This document shows, piece after piece, positions 29,482 to 38,525 of a stretch of DNA of 64,000 nucleotides (within the stretch, counting starts at the first letter, position 1; each line of letters starts with the position of its first letter). Position numbers and translations under genes: made by a program. Under the pieces are notes generated by a model. That model worked only from the letters and a program-made list of their open reading frames with translations. It was not told the DNA's origin and made no database searches. The DNA is from Aquificota bacterium (lineage in GTDB: Bacteria > Aquificota > Aquificia > Aquificales > Aquificaceae): assembly GCA_013153495.1 (NCBI GenBank), contig JAADEH010000003.1:28116-92115 (forward strand), written 5' to 3'.

Positions 29482-31089
29482 GTGAAACTCTTTATAGTCG
29501 AATCCCCGACCAAAGCTAAAACTATACAGAAATATCTCGGGAAGAGCTTTGTAGTAAGAGCGACCTTCGGTCATGTAAAGGACCTTCCTCAAAAGGAGTT
29601 AGGAGTTGACGAGGAAACCCTCGAAGCAAAGTATGTCTATCTTAAAGGAAAGAAAAAGCTTGTAGAGAACTTGAAAAAACTCGCTCGCACCGCGGAGGAG
29701 GTCTATATAGGCACGGACCCGGACCGTGAAGGTGAAGCCATAGCCTACTTCATATATCAGGACATAGTGAAGGCAAACCCCAATACCAAAAGAGCGGTTT
29801 TCTACGAGATAACCCCCACCGCTCTCAGAAAAAGCATTAGGGAGGCGGGAGATATAAACATGAACATGGTGTATTCCCAATTTGCCCGCAGGATACTGGA
29901 CCGCCTGATAGGCTACAAAATCTCTCCATATCTCTGGAGAACCTTCAAAAACTACAAGCTATCCGCAGGCAGGGTCCAATCCCCCGCACTCAGACTCGTG
30001 GTGGAGAGGGAGAGAGAAATCCAGAACTTTAAGGTTAAAAGCTACTACTACGTGAAAGCTATTCTGGAAAAGGACGGACACAGGTTTGAAGCTATATACG
30101 ATTACCGATACGAGAACCCTTCCGATGCAAAGGATGTGGCAAGGAGGATAGAAGAAGGTATATACGCGGTGGTCAGCTTGAAGTCCAAAGAGGAAAGGGT
30201 AGCACCGCCAAAACCATTCATAACCTCTTCTCTTCAGAGCGAAGCTAACTCAAAGCTCGGGTTGCCTGCGGAAAAAACCCAATCCATAGCCCAGAAGCTC
30301 TACGAACATGGAGCGATAACTTATCCCAGAACTGACAGCTATCGTATGAATCCCCAAAAGGCTAAGGAGTTTATGGAGTATGTAGCCTCCAAGTTCGGAA
30401 AGGAGTATGTAGGCAGGCTCAGAAAGTTCAGGGACAAACCCACATCTCAAGGAGCACACGAGTGCATAAGACCGATTTCTTTGAGGGAAAAAGTGGGTTC
30501 AGGTGAGTATGCATCCTTATACGACCTAATACTAAGAAGAACCCTTGCCAGCCTTATGGCTGATATGCTCGTCGAGAGGCAGGAAGCTGTTATAGAGATA
30601 ACTTCTCCTAAGCTCAAAAGACCCATACGCATGAAAGCTAAAGGTTTAAAGATTATCTTTGACGGATGGAACAGAGTTTACCCCTCCGACATAAAGGAAA
30701 ATCCATTACCACCTCTGGAGGAGGGAGAGGTCCTCAAGCTCATCAAAGTTTACGTTGAAGAAAAGAAAACACAACCCCCACCGAGATACACTGAAGGCAC
30801 GCTCGTTAAAACCTTAGAGAAGCTCGGCATAGGCAGACCCTCGACTTACGCTACCATACTGAAAACTCTCAAGATGAGGAAATACGTCTATGTATATAGA
30901 AAAAGCTTACGACCAACTGACATAGCCTTTGAAGTCGTGGACTATCTTATGGAGCACTTTCCCCTGCTTATGGATTACAGTTTCACGGCGAAGATGGAGG
31001 AAGCACTGGACCAAGTTGAAGAAGGCAAGATTTTCTGGAAAGATGTGGTTAGAAATTTCTTTGAGAAAGTTATGGCTCAGGTTGTTTAA
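29482..31089 (+). CDS. topA: DNA topoisomerase I, short form
   Basis: Type IA topoisomerase that relaxes negative supercoils through a covalent 5'-phosphotyrosine. The 535-residue product has the Toprim start FIVESPTKAKTIQKYLG, the metal motif GTDPDREGEA (about residue 75), and the active-site GAITYPRTDSYR (Tyr near residue 280). It stops after the core; the C-terminal zinc-ribbon repeats of E. coli TopA are absent, as in other Aquificaceae. The start is GTG, seven bases after TATAAT at 29469-29474, with no Shine-Dalgarno sequence, so the transcript is probably leaderless. Confidence 0.94.
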   Translation: MKLFIVESPTKAKTIQKYLGKSFVVRATFGHVKDLPQKELGVDEETLEAKYVYLKGKKKLVENLKKLARTAEEVYIGTDPDREGEAIAYFIYQDIVKANPNTKRAVFYEITPTALRKSIREAGDINMNMVYSQFARRILDRLIGYKISPYLWRTFKNYKLSAGRVQSPALRLVVEREREIQNFKVKSYYYVKAILEKDGHRFEAIYDYRYENPSDAKDVARRIEEGIYAVVSLKSKEERVAPPKPFITSSLQSEANSKLGLPAEKTQSIAQKLYEHGAITYPRTDSYRMNPQKAKEFMEYVASKFGKEYVGRLRKFRDKPTSQGAHECIRPISLREKVGSGEYASLYDLILRRTLASLMADMLVERQEAVIEITSPKLKRPIRMKAKGLKIIFDGWNRVYPSDIKENPLPPLEEGEVLKLIKVYVEEKKTQPPPRYTEGTLVKTLEKLGIGRPSTYATILKTLKMRKYVYVYRKSLRPTDIAFEVVDYLMEHFPLLMDYSFTAKMEEALDQVEEGKIFWKDVVRNFFEKVMAQVV

Positions 31090-31091
31090 AG

Positions 31092-31164
31092 TGGCCCAGG
31101 GCGGAATCGAACCGCCGACACCCCGGTTTTCAGCCGGGTGCTCTACCAACTGAGCTACCGGGCC
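31092..31164 (-). tRNA. tRNA-Phe (GAA)
   Basis: The 73-base minus-strand gene folds as a standard cloverleaf: acceptor GGCCCGG with CTGGGCC, D-arm AGCTCAGTTGGTAGAGC, anticodon loop CTGAAAA giving GAA, and T-arm GGCGGTTCGATTCCGCC. The discriminator is A. The CCA end is not encoded, so it must be added by the nucleotidyltransferases. It lies between topA and the MBL hydrolase gene, both on the opposite strand. Confidence 0.97.
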
Positions 31165-31199
31165 TTCGAGATTAAATATTATAGCTCTATAATAGGCTT

Positions 31200-32576
31200 A
31201 TGACAATAAGAATAACTTCCTACGGGGCAGCAAAGGGTGTAACGGGGAGTTGTCATCTTCTGGAGGTAGAAAGCTTAAAAGTCCTTATCGATTGCGGTAT
31301 GTTCCAAGGGCAGGAAGAGGAAAAGAATTACGAACCCTTTCCCTTCGACCCAAAAGACATAGACTACCTAATACTTACACACGCCCACATAGACCATTGC
31401 GGACGCATACCTCTGCTCGTAAAAGAGGGCTTTAAAGGGAAGATACTGTGCACCAAACCTACCGCTCAGATAGCACGCATAATGCTCTTAGACGCATCGA
31501 GGGTAATGGAAGAAACTTACAGAAGCAGGCTCAAAAAGGCAGAAAGGCTCGGGGAAGAAGTCAACCCGCCCCTTTACGAGGAACTTGACGTCCTTGAGAG
31601 CTTTGAGCACTTCCGGAGTCCGTATATTTCATACCACAAGTGGTATAACCTTACACCCAAAGTAAAGTTCATGCTGAAGGACGCAGGACACATACTCGGT
31701 TCCGCTTTCGTTCAACTTGACATAAATGGCACTCTTATAACCTTCTCGGGGGACTTGGGGAATAGGGGCAAACCGATAGTCAAAGACCCCGAAGAACCCG
31801 AGAGGACAGAATACCTTTTTGTGGAAACAACCTACGGGGATAGGGAGCACAAAAGTTTTGAGGAGTCGAAAAAGGAATTTGAAGATGCGGTTTTAGAAAC
31901 CCTATACGGGGGAGGAAACGTTCTTATTCCCTCTTACGCACTCGAAAGGGCGCAGGACATTCTGTTCGTCCTCAGAGAGATGTTCAATAGGGATATACTC
32001 CCCGAGTGTCAGGTATTTTTGGACAGTCCTCTCGCAATCAAAGCCACCCGTATATTCCTGCAAAACCCCGAATTCTTCGACAGAGAAACCTACCGAATTT
32101 TCAAGGAGCGAGACCCCTTCAGCTTTCCATACCTAAAGTTCACCAGGAGCGTTGAAGAGTCAAAGAAAATTAACGACATAAAGAGCGGAGCCATAATAAT
32201 CGCAGGTAGCGGAATGCTTACGGGAGGAAGGATACTTCACCACCTCAAACATAACCTCTGGAGAGAGGAATGTAGCCTAATATTTGTCGGATACCAACCC
32301 AGAGGAACCTTGGGTAGGAAAATCATAGAAGGTGCCAAAAAGGTCAGAGTGCTCGGGGAGGAGATAGCGGTCAAGGCACGTGTATATACGATAAACGGCT
32401 TTTCTTCCCATGCGGACAGAAGGGAACTCGCCAGCTGGACTTCAAAGGCACAGCCCGAAAGAGCCTTTCTAATTCACGGAGAAGAAGATAAGATGAACGC
32501 CTTCGGCGTTTATTTAAAGGATAAATACGGAATTGAGAGCTACATACCCTCCTTTGGGGAGACTTTGGAGTTTTAA
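31200..32576 (+). CDS. Beta-CASP metallo-beta-lactamase RNA hydrolase
   Basis: The 458-residue protein has the zinc motif HAHIDHCGR (about residue 60), further metal ligands at GHILGSA and FSGDLGN, and the beta-CASP motifs including a late SSHADRREL and FLIHGEEDK. It is of the CPSF/YSH1-like archaeal and bacterial type that cleaves RNA endonucleolytically or from the 5' end. Tm- and Thermus-type relatives act in RNA turnover. TATAAT lies six bases before the ATG and no Shine-Dalgarno sequence is present. Confidence 0.88.
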   Translation: MTIRITSYGAAKGVTGSCHLLEVESLKVLIDCGMFQGQEEEKNYEPFPFDPKDIDYLILTHAHIDHCGRIPLLVKEGFKGKILCTKPTAQIARIMLLDASRVMEETYRSRLKKAERLGEEVNPPLYEELDVLESFEHFRSPYISYHKWYNLTPKVKFMLKDAGHILGSAFVQLDINGTLITFSGDLGNRGKPIVKDPEEPERTEYLFVETTYGDREHKSFEESKKEFEDAVLETLYGGGNVLIPSYALERAQDILFVLREMFNRDILPECQVFLDSPLAIKATRIFLQNPEFFDRETYRIFKERDPFSFPYLKFTRSVEESKKINDIKSGAIIIAGSGMLTGGRILHHLKHNLWREECSLIFVGYQPRGTLGRKIIEGAKKVRVLGEEIAVKARVYTINGFSSHADRRELASWTSKAQPERAFLIHGEEDKMNAFGVYLKDKYGIESYIPSFGETLEF

Positions 32577-32653
32577 TGGCGTCCCCGGGAGGACTCGAAC
32601 CTCCGACCTCGAGATTAGGAATCTCGCGCTCTATCCGCCTGAGCTACGGGGAC
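32577..32653 (-). tRNA. tRNA-Arg (CCT)
   Basis: The 77-base minus-strand gene has acceptor GTCCCCG/CGGGGAC, D-arm GTAGCTCAGGCGGATAGAGC, anticodon loop TTCCTAA giving CCT, T-arm GGAGGTTCGAGTCCTCC, discriminator G and an encoded CCA (32577-32579). Its 3' end abuts the stop codon of the MBL hydrolase gene on the other strand. Confidence 0.96.
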
Positions 32654-32726
32654 AGCCAAATAAATAGTATATACCTCCGTTTGCGTTCGAACAAGTGTAG
32701 TAGAGGAGACAATCCTGTGGCAAACC

Positions 32727-32972
32727 TTAATTACTTTCCTCTTCCCACTCCCAGTAAACGAAGACCCAATTTTCGGGGTTATCCCCTTGAGTGGTAATTT
32801 CATGAATGGTTTTACCGACCTCTATGGTATATACAGGCTTATACTTATCAACTTTTATTCTCAGTCCTATATCTGCTCCCTCCTTTGGTCTTATTAGATA
32901 AACTTCCTTAACAAAGGGTAAATCTTGAACAGCCTCTATAAGTTCCTTAACTACATCACCCTTAACCTTCAT
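32727..32972 (-). CDS. Small partner protein of the HEPN gene
   Basis: This 81-residue protein (MKVKGDVVKELIEAV start) has a predicted alpha/beta profile with strands VKEVYLIRPKE, DIGLRIKV and VFVYWEWEEE. It overlaps the upstream HEPN gene by 11 bases. HEPN proteins often pair with a minimal nucleotidyltransferase antitoxin, but the GSxxxGxxxxxSDxD nucleotidyltransferase motif is absent, so if it is derived from that family it is catalytically dead. A role as the antitoxin or binding partner is an inference. Confidence 0.55.
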   Translation of the reverse strand: MKVKGDVVKELIEAVQDLPFVKEVYLIRPKEGADIGLRIKVDKYKPVYTIEVGKTIHEITTQGDNPENWVFVYWEWEEESN

Positions 32973-33333
32973 AACTTAAAGCCTCCTCCAAGATACTAAT
33001 ATAGTTCTTCAAATCCCTTTTAGATTCTTCGCTTAGAAGTTCATCAGAATAATCAGAAGTTATTCTCATGCTGTATAGAAGAGTATAAGCTTCTTTAAGA
33101 GAGTTAATAAGCTCAACAGGCACTGCACTTTCCCTGTATGCTTTGTGAACAAAAGCCTTAGCTATTCCTATGTGTTGCCACCTTCTCCTTGGAGGCTCCC
33201 CCACTACATACTGAAAGAAGTTAAAGTAAGCAAAATACAGGTTGGAGGCACAGGCAGAGATAAAGTCCTTTTTTATGCACCACTTGGCGATTTCCAGTCT
33301 TTCAATAGCCTTCCTTTTTAAGTTCTCCTTCAT
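32962..33333 (-). CDS. HEPN-domain protein
   Basis: The 123-residue helical protein fits the HEPN fold: a first helix of EIAKWCIKK type, then SNLYFAYFNFFQYVV, and a later YSMRITSDYSDE segment, matching the family's conserved R...DY region. HEPN proteins are frequent RNase toxins or nucleotide-binding partners; the RNase motif Rx4-6H is not clearly present, so catalytic activity is doubtful. It is the upstream gene of a two-gene unit with the small protein at 32727. The pair lies next to tRNA-Arg and diverges from the nitrite reductase gene. Confidence 0.65.
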   Translation of the reverse strand: MKENLKRKAIERLEIAKWCIKKDFISACASNLYFAYFNFFQYVVGEPPRRRWQHIGIAKAFVHKAYRESAVPVELINSLKEAYTLLYSMRITSDYSDELLSEESKRDLKNYISILEEALSYEG

Positions 33334-33404
33334 ATTTAAAACCCCACATCCTCCGAAGGTTATTATGGCACATTCCTTGCAAGCTATTTTGCAGGAGGCG
33401 AGCT

Positions 33405-36380
33405 ATGAAGATAGTCATAGTCGGCAACGGTATAGCTGGAACCGCTTTGGTAGAAGAGATACTCCAGCACAGCAACGGTAAAGACGTTCGTATTCAAGTG
33501 TTCGGAGACGAGAAGTATATAGGCTACAACAGGATACTCATAACGGACGTGCTGGCAGGCAGGAAGCTGATGAGCGAGATATACATCAAAAGGTGGCAGT
33601 GGTATGAGGAGAGGGGAGTAAGGCTCGAGATAGGGAGGAGGGTTGACAGGCTCTTCCCTAAAAAGAAGATGCTCGTAACGGAGGACGGGGACCTATTCAA
33701 CTACGACAAAATTGTGATAGCTACGGGTAGTAAACCCTTCATACCTCCATCCATAAAGGGAACGGACAAGAAAGGAGTTTTTACTTACAGAACCGCAGAT
33801 GACGTTTTCAAAATACTTGACCTTGCTCGTGTTTCCGAGAGGGCTGTGGTCATAGGTGGAGGACTGCTTGGTCTTGAGGTGGCAAAGGCTCTCAAAGACA
33901 TAGGGCTTGAAGTGTATTTGGTTCACATCTTTGACACTCTCATGGAGCAACAGTTAGACAAAACTGCCTCCGAGCTTCTGAGAAGAGACCTTGAGAACAT
34001 GGGAATAAAGGTTCTCCTTGAGAAGGATACGAGGGAAATACTCGGAGACAAGAAAGCGGAAGGGGTGAGATTTGCGGACGGCGAGGAGCTTCCTGCGGAC
34101 TTTGTGGTGATAGCTACGGGCATAAGACCTAACGCTGAGGTGGGAATAAAGTCGGGACTTAAGGTTAACAGGGGAATAGTGGTTGACGACTACATGGAGA
34201 CCTCCGCAAGCGACGTCTATGCGGTGGGCGAGTGTATAGAACATAGAGGAAAGACCTTCGGTTTAGTCGCTCCCATAATGGAGCAGGTCAAGGTGTGTGC
34301 TCACAACCTTCTGCACGGAAACGAGAAGAAGTATGAAGGTTCTATCACCTACGCTATGCTCAAGGTCGCAGGCATAAACCTCTTCTCCGCAGGGGAGTTT
34401 AAGGAAAAGGAAAACGACGAAGTCGTCTCTTTCTTAGATAACGGAAAATCTATATACCGCAAAGCGGTCGTTCGGGATAACAAAATTGTAGGCACAATAT
34501 TGTATGGAGACATAAAAGGAAACAATTACTTACTCGACCTCATAAAGACGGGCAAGGACATATCCGACGAGCGTCCCTTCTTCCTCATAAAGCACATAGT
34601 TCCCAAGGACATAACCGAGGCTGAGGAGCTAAAGGATACCGATATCGTCTGCAACTGCAATGCGGTAACCAAGGGAGACATAGTCAAAGCTATACTTGAG
34701 AAGGGCGCAAAGACCCTTGAGGACATTCAGGCTATAACGAAGGCTTCTACCTCTTGCGGTTCCTGTGCGGAGCTTGTGGAACAGATACTCAGGCAGTATG
34801 TAAAGGAGAGACCCACCAGGGTTAACAAGATTGAGGTAATCAAGAAAGAGCTTCACCCCTTTGACCCAGAGTTTAAGGAGCGCATGAAGAAATACTTTGA
34901 GGACGGAAACTGGGAGAACATACCCGAAGACGACAGGGATGTGCGCTTCAAGTGGTATGGGATATTCTACAGAAAGGCTACCCCCGGCTATTGGATGGTC
35001 AGAATTCGTGTTCCCAACGGAAGGCTCACCTACGAGCAGGCAAAGGTGGTTTCCCACCTTTCGGAGAAGTTCTGCAGGGGAGAGGTGGAGATAACCTCCC
35101 GTCAGCAACTCCAGATTAGGTGGATAGAGCTTAAAAACATTCCAGAGATATTGGAGGCTCTAAACAGTGTAGGTCTTACCACCCTCCAGACGGGAATGGA
35201 CAACATAAGGAACGTTACAGGAGACCCCCTTACGGGACTTGCGGAAGACTCGCTAATAGATACTCTGAAGCTCACCAGAGACATAACGAACGTCTTTCTC
35301 GGCAAGAAAAAGTATGCGGACCTTCCCAGGAAGTTCAACGTGGCAGTCCTCGGCTCCCAGACCGACTCCATAAACGCTATGTTCAACGATATATGCCTTT
35401 ACCTTGCCCAGAAGGACGGAAAGCTCGGCTTTAACGTCTATTTGGGTGGGAAGATAGGTTCGGGGGGACCGGTCAAAGCTGTTGACATGGACATGTTCAT
35501 AGAACCTTACGAAGCTCCCGACCTGTGCAAGGCGGTATTTGACATCTACATAACCTTCGGCAACAGGGACAACAGGTCCAAAAACAGACTCTTTTTCCTA
35601 ATTCAAGAGTGGGGAGTTGATAGGTTCAGGGAGGAGATAGAACAGAGGTTATACAAGGCTATGCCTTCTAAGGGAGAGGACCTCGTCAATAGACGAGGTG
35701 AGCGTGAGGGGATTATAAACCTCAGGAACGGAACCTTTGCAGTTTCTGCCATAGTCCCCGCAGGCAAGATAAAGGCTAAGGACCTGAGAGAAGCAGCTGA
35801 GCTTTCCAGAAAGTATGGAAGCAGAGAACTCAGACTGAGCGTCTATCAAAACCTTTACATACCTAACGTTCCAGAGGAAAATCTCGACGCACTCCTCAAA
35901 GAGGAGTTCTTCCAGAGGTATTCAACGGTAAGCTCTCCCTTCATGACCCACCTTATAGCCTGTGCGGGGAGCGACACCTGCGCCTTCGGAGTTATACCCA
36001 ACAAGAGCGATGCGGTCAGGGTTGCCAACTACCTTGCGGACAAGATTGAACTTGATACTCCTCTAAGGATGCACTGGTCCGCCTGTGCCAAAGGTTGCGG
36101 ACAGCACGGCTGTGCGGACATAGGCTTTGTAGGAACAAAGACCAAGATAGGAGATGAGGCTGTCCTTGCAGTGGACATATTTGCAGGTGGCTCCATAGAC
36201 AAGGAAGGCTTTAAGGTCGTTCAGGGACTTCCCTTGGACAAGGCGGAAGAAGCGACCGAGAAACTCGTAAGGTTTTACTTAGAAAACCGCCAGAACGGAG
36301 AAACCTTCTCTGAGTTCGCCCACAGAGTGGGTGTTGATGCTCTAAAGGCAGTGGTCATGAGCGTGGGTGTGGGGGTGTGA
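33405..36380 (+). CDS. nirB: Nitrite reductase with NirB-type flavoprotein fused to a NirA-type catalytic module
   Basis: The 991-residue protein should reduce nitrite to ammonia with siroheme. Domains in order: FAD/NAD(P)H oxidoreductase (1 to about 400; VGNGIAGTA and VIGGGLLGLE), a bfd-like [2Fe-2S] domain (about 412-470; CNCNAVTKGD and TSCGSCAE), and a two-repeat siroheme reductase (about 490-991) with the cluster cysteines in CAGSDTC (near 851) and CAKGC (near 893). The catalytic part resembles ferredoxin-type NirA (SRQQLQIRWI, TGMDNIRN) rather than short E. coli NirB. A good GGAGG site precedes ATG. No transport or nitrate reductase genes accompany it. Confidence 0.87.
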   Translation: MKIVIVGNGIAGTALVEEILQHSNGKDVRIQVFGDEKYIGYNRILITDVLAGRKLMSEIYIKRWQWYEERGVRLEIGRRVDRLFPKKKMLVTEDGDLFNYDKIVIATGSKPFIPPSIKGTDKKGVFTYRTADDVFKILDLARVSERAVVIGGGLLGLEVAKALKDIGLEVYLVHIFDTLMEQQLDKTASELLRRDLENMGIKVLLEKDTREILGDKKAEGVRFADGEELPADFVVIATGIRPNAEVGIKSGLKVNRGIVVDDYMETSASDVYAVGECIEHRGKTFGLVAPIMEQVKVCAHNLLHGNEKKYEGSITYAMLKVAGINLFSAGEFKEKENDEVVSFLDNGKSIYRKAVVRDNKIVGTILYGDIKGNNYLLDLIKTGKDISDERPFFLIKHIVPKDITEAEELKDTDIVCNCNAVTKGDIVKAILEKGAKTLEDIQAITKASTSCGSCAELVEQILRQYVKERPTRVNKIEVIKKELHPFDPEFKERMKKYFEDGNWENIPEDDRDVRFKWYGIFYRKATPGYWMVRIRVPNGRLTYEQAKVVSHLSEKFCRGEVEITSRQQLQIRWIELKNIPEILEALNSVGLTTLQTGMDNIRNVTGDPLTGLAEDSLIDTLKLTRDITNVFLGKKKYADLPRKFNVAVLGSQTDSINAMFNDICLYLAQKDGKLGFNVYLGGKIGSGGPVKAVDMDMFIEPYEAPDLCKAVFDIYITFGNRDNRSKNRLFFLIQEWGVDRFREEIEQRLYKAMPSKGEDLVNRRGEREGIINLRNGTFAVSAIVPAGKIKAKDLREAAELSRKYGSRELRLSVYQNLYIPNVPEENLDALLKEEFFQRYSTVSSPFMTHLIACAGSDTCAFGVIPNKSDAVRVANYLADKIELDTPLRMHWSACAKGCGQHGCADIGFVGTKTKIGDEAVLAVDIFAGGSIDKEGFKVVQGLPLDKAEEATEKLVRFYLENRQNGETFSEFAHRVGVDALKAVVMSVGVGV

Positions 36381-36414
36381 AAATATATGTGAAATAATAT
36401 AATATATTGTAGTC

Positions 36415-38271
36415 ATGTTGAAGTTTATATATGCAAATAGTATAGAGAATTTCTTAGAAGAATCTACAAATGACATAGTTTATGAATTTAAACGTAGGTT
36501 TACAGAGGTTTACTTCCATAATCCATCAGCATTACAAGTAGATTCATGGCTGGATTTCGTTAAACATTTAAAAAGCACGCTAACGGAAGTAGATGAGCGG
36601 TTATATGATTTGAAGTTGTTATTTGAAGTTTCTATGCCATATTCTTCTGCAAGATGCGATTTACTGATACTGGGTAAAGATGGTAAGCGTAGGCTTAAAG
36701 GTGTTGTAGTAGAACATAAGAAATGGCATGATAGATCTATTTCAATTAGGGATGATGAGATATACTTGCTCAACGAAATAGAACAATACCCATTAGAGCA
36801 AGCTAAAGGATATGCAGAATATTTATCCCAAACTTTGGAAGTATTCCATAGGGGTGTTTTAGATTACATAGCTTTTTTGCCTAATATTGAAAGTATTGAT
36901 TGCCTGCCCGAACCGAAAGAAAAGGTGTTCTGCAAGAGTAATTTAAAAGACTTTATAAACTTTATTAATACGGAATTTTATAAAGGTCTAAAAGATGAAG
37001 AATTTAGAAACGTTTTGGAATCAAAGTATAAGCCTTCTAAATCATTAATTGATGGGGTTGCTGAAGTGATTAGGGGTAACCCAGCATGGGTATTAATAGA
37101 TGAACAAAGGAATGTATTTAATAAAGTTACAAGGCTTATAGATAGTTTAAAGGCAGGGAACTTTAAGAAGTCAGTTATTGTAGTTGAGGGAGGTCCTGGA
37201 ACTGGAAAAAGTGTCGTAGCAATGAACTTGCTTAATTATTGTCTTGAAAAGGGACTTTCCGCTATACATGTTACAAAAGCTACTGGTTTTACCAGCACAT
37301 TGAGGGGTTTAATGGTTGAAAATGGTCTGAGCAAGAGCAAGGTTAAATCTATATTTAGGTATAGTCATAATTTCATACATCAAAAGGAAAATTCTGTAGA
37401 TGTAATAATTTGCGATGAAGCTCACAGATTCCAGATAAGAACTAACATTAGAGGAAGAATTACAAGTGATGAGCCACAGGCTTTACAAATAATAAGAACT
37501 GCCAAGATATCTATATTTTTCTTAGATGAAAATCAAATGGTTAGACCCGATGAGTCAGGAACCGTTGAGCATATTATGAAATGCGCTCAAAGGCTTGGTG
37601 CAAGCGTATATAAATATAAGTTAAACACGCAATTTAGATTTAATGGCAATAATAAGTTCGTGAAATGGTTAGATTACATGCTTGAACTTTCAGATGAACG
37701 TGTTCTTCCTGATGAATTCATTAATGATTTTGAGTTCAAAATTGTAGATGATATATTTTGTCTGGAGGCTTTGTTAGGAGATAAAATTGAAGAAGGGTAT
37801 TCCGCTAGAATAGTTGCAGGGTTTGTTTGGAAATGGGGTGATCCAGATAGACAAGGTAACTTGCCGAAAGATGTTAAGATTGGAACATGGCGAAAACCTT
37901 GGAATAGAAAGAGGAAAAAAGAGCCAAGTGATTTAACAAAAGATCCTTACTTTGAGTGGGCTACCAGGAAGTATAATCAACTGGAAGAAGTGGGTTGTGT
38001 ATATTCATCGCAAGGCTTCGAATTTGACTATGTAGGAGTTATATGGGGAAATGATTTGGTTTATAGGAAAGGGGTTGGATGGATTCCACAGGTGCAAAAC
38101 AGTTATGATCCTGCCATAAAAAGACTTAAAAACGAAGAAAAAGCCCTCGAGCTTTTGAAGAATACGTACAGGGTATTAATGAGTAGAGGATTAAAAGGAT
38201 GCTTTGTATATTTTCTAGATAAGAATACTGAAAGGCTTTTCGTGGAAAGTTTAAGCAATATAAACTTCTGA
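36415..38271 (+). CDS. DUF2075 helicase with N-terminal PD-(D/E)xK nuclease-like domain
   Basis: The 618-residue protein has a Walker A loop GGPGTGKS (259-266) and Walker B ICDEAH (332-337), followed by later helicase motifs (FLDENQM, NTQFR, YSSQGFEFD, YRVLMSRG), the Schlafen-group-3/DUF2075 superfamily-1 helicase set. Residues 80-103 carry D82...E100-H-K102, the spacing of a PD-(D/E)xK nuclease, so the front half may cut nucleic acid. Related proteins occur among defence genes. The DNA is strikingly AT-rich relative to both neighbours, which suggests horizontal acquisition. It is a single gene behind the nitrite reductase. Confidence 0.78.
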   Translation: MLKFIYANSIENFLEESTNDIVYEFKRRFTEVYFHNPSALQVDSWLDFVKHLKSTLTEVDERLYDLKLLFEVSMPYSSARCDLLILGKDGKRRLKGVVVEHKKWHDRSISIRDDEIYLLNEIEQYPLEQAKGYAEYLSQTLEVFHRGVLDYIAFLPNIESIDCLPEPKEKVFCKSNLKDFINFINTEFYKGLKDEEFRNVLESKYKPSKSLIDGVAEVIRGNPAWVLIDEQRNVFNKVTRLIDSLKAGNFKKSVIVVEGGPGTGKSVVAMNLLNYCLEKGLSAIHVTKATGFTSTLRGLMVENGLSKSKVKSIFRYSHNFIHQKENSVDVIICDEAHRFQIRTNIRGRITSDEPQALQIIRTAKISIFFLDENQMVRPDESGTVEHIMKCAQRLGASVYKYKLNTQFRFNGNNKFVKWLDYMLELSDERVLPDEFINDFEFKIVDDIFCLEALLGDKIEEGYSARIVAGFVWKWGDPDRQGNLPKDVKIGTWRKPWNRKRKKEPSDLTKDPYFEWATRKYNQLEEVGCVYSSQGFEFDYVGVIWGNDLVYRKGVGWIPQVQNSYDPAIKRLKNEEKALELLKNTYRVLMSRGLKGCFVYFLDKNTERLFVESLSNINF

Positions 38272-38525
38272 CATGCAAGGGAGTATAAAGAGTAATAAAA
38301 GAAGCTAACCAGCTCCAGATAGTTTCATATTTACATTTGCTTCTAAATATACACATAGTGCATAGATTCTTACCAACTGAGTGGAACCATACCCTGATAG
38401 GTTTGATGTTTGCTTTTTAACCTTCATCTGAAGTAAAATATGACAACTATTAGTTTTAACATTTGAAAGAGTTCTATGCTGGTAATGGTATAAATATTTC
38501 TGTTTACATACTCTCCTCTTGCCCT
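38272..38525. other. AT-rich non-coding stretch
   Basis: These 254 bases between the DUF2075 gene and the end of selD hold no frame I trust, no tRNA-like fold and no repeat array. Composition matches the AT-rich gene on its left rather than selD on its right, so it is probably the tail of the acquired segment. Both neighbours converge on it, so it contains the 3' ends of both transcripts. Confidence 0.5.

Noticed and set aside
31092..31164. tRNA-Phe without CCA as a pseudogene.
   Set aside because: All stems and conserved bases are intact; missing CCA is normal where CC- and A-adding enzymes work.
32577..33333. tRNA-Arg as the attachment site of a mobile island carrying the HEPN pair.
   Set aside because: The HEPN genes lie on the 5' side of the tRNA, with no integrase or direct repeat of the tRNA 3' end.
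38272..38525. Possible CRISPR-like units (TTTCAA...TTAAAAC patterns) in the AT-rich gap.
   Set aside because: Each pattern occurs once, and no repeat of 20 or more bases with regular spacing was found.
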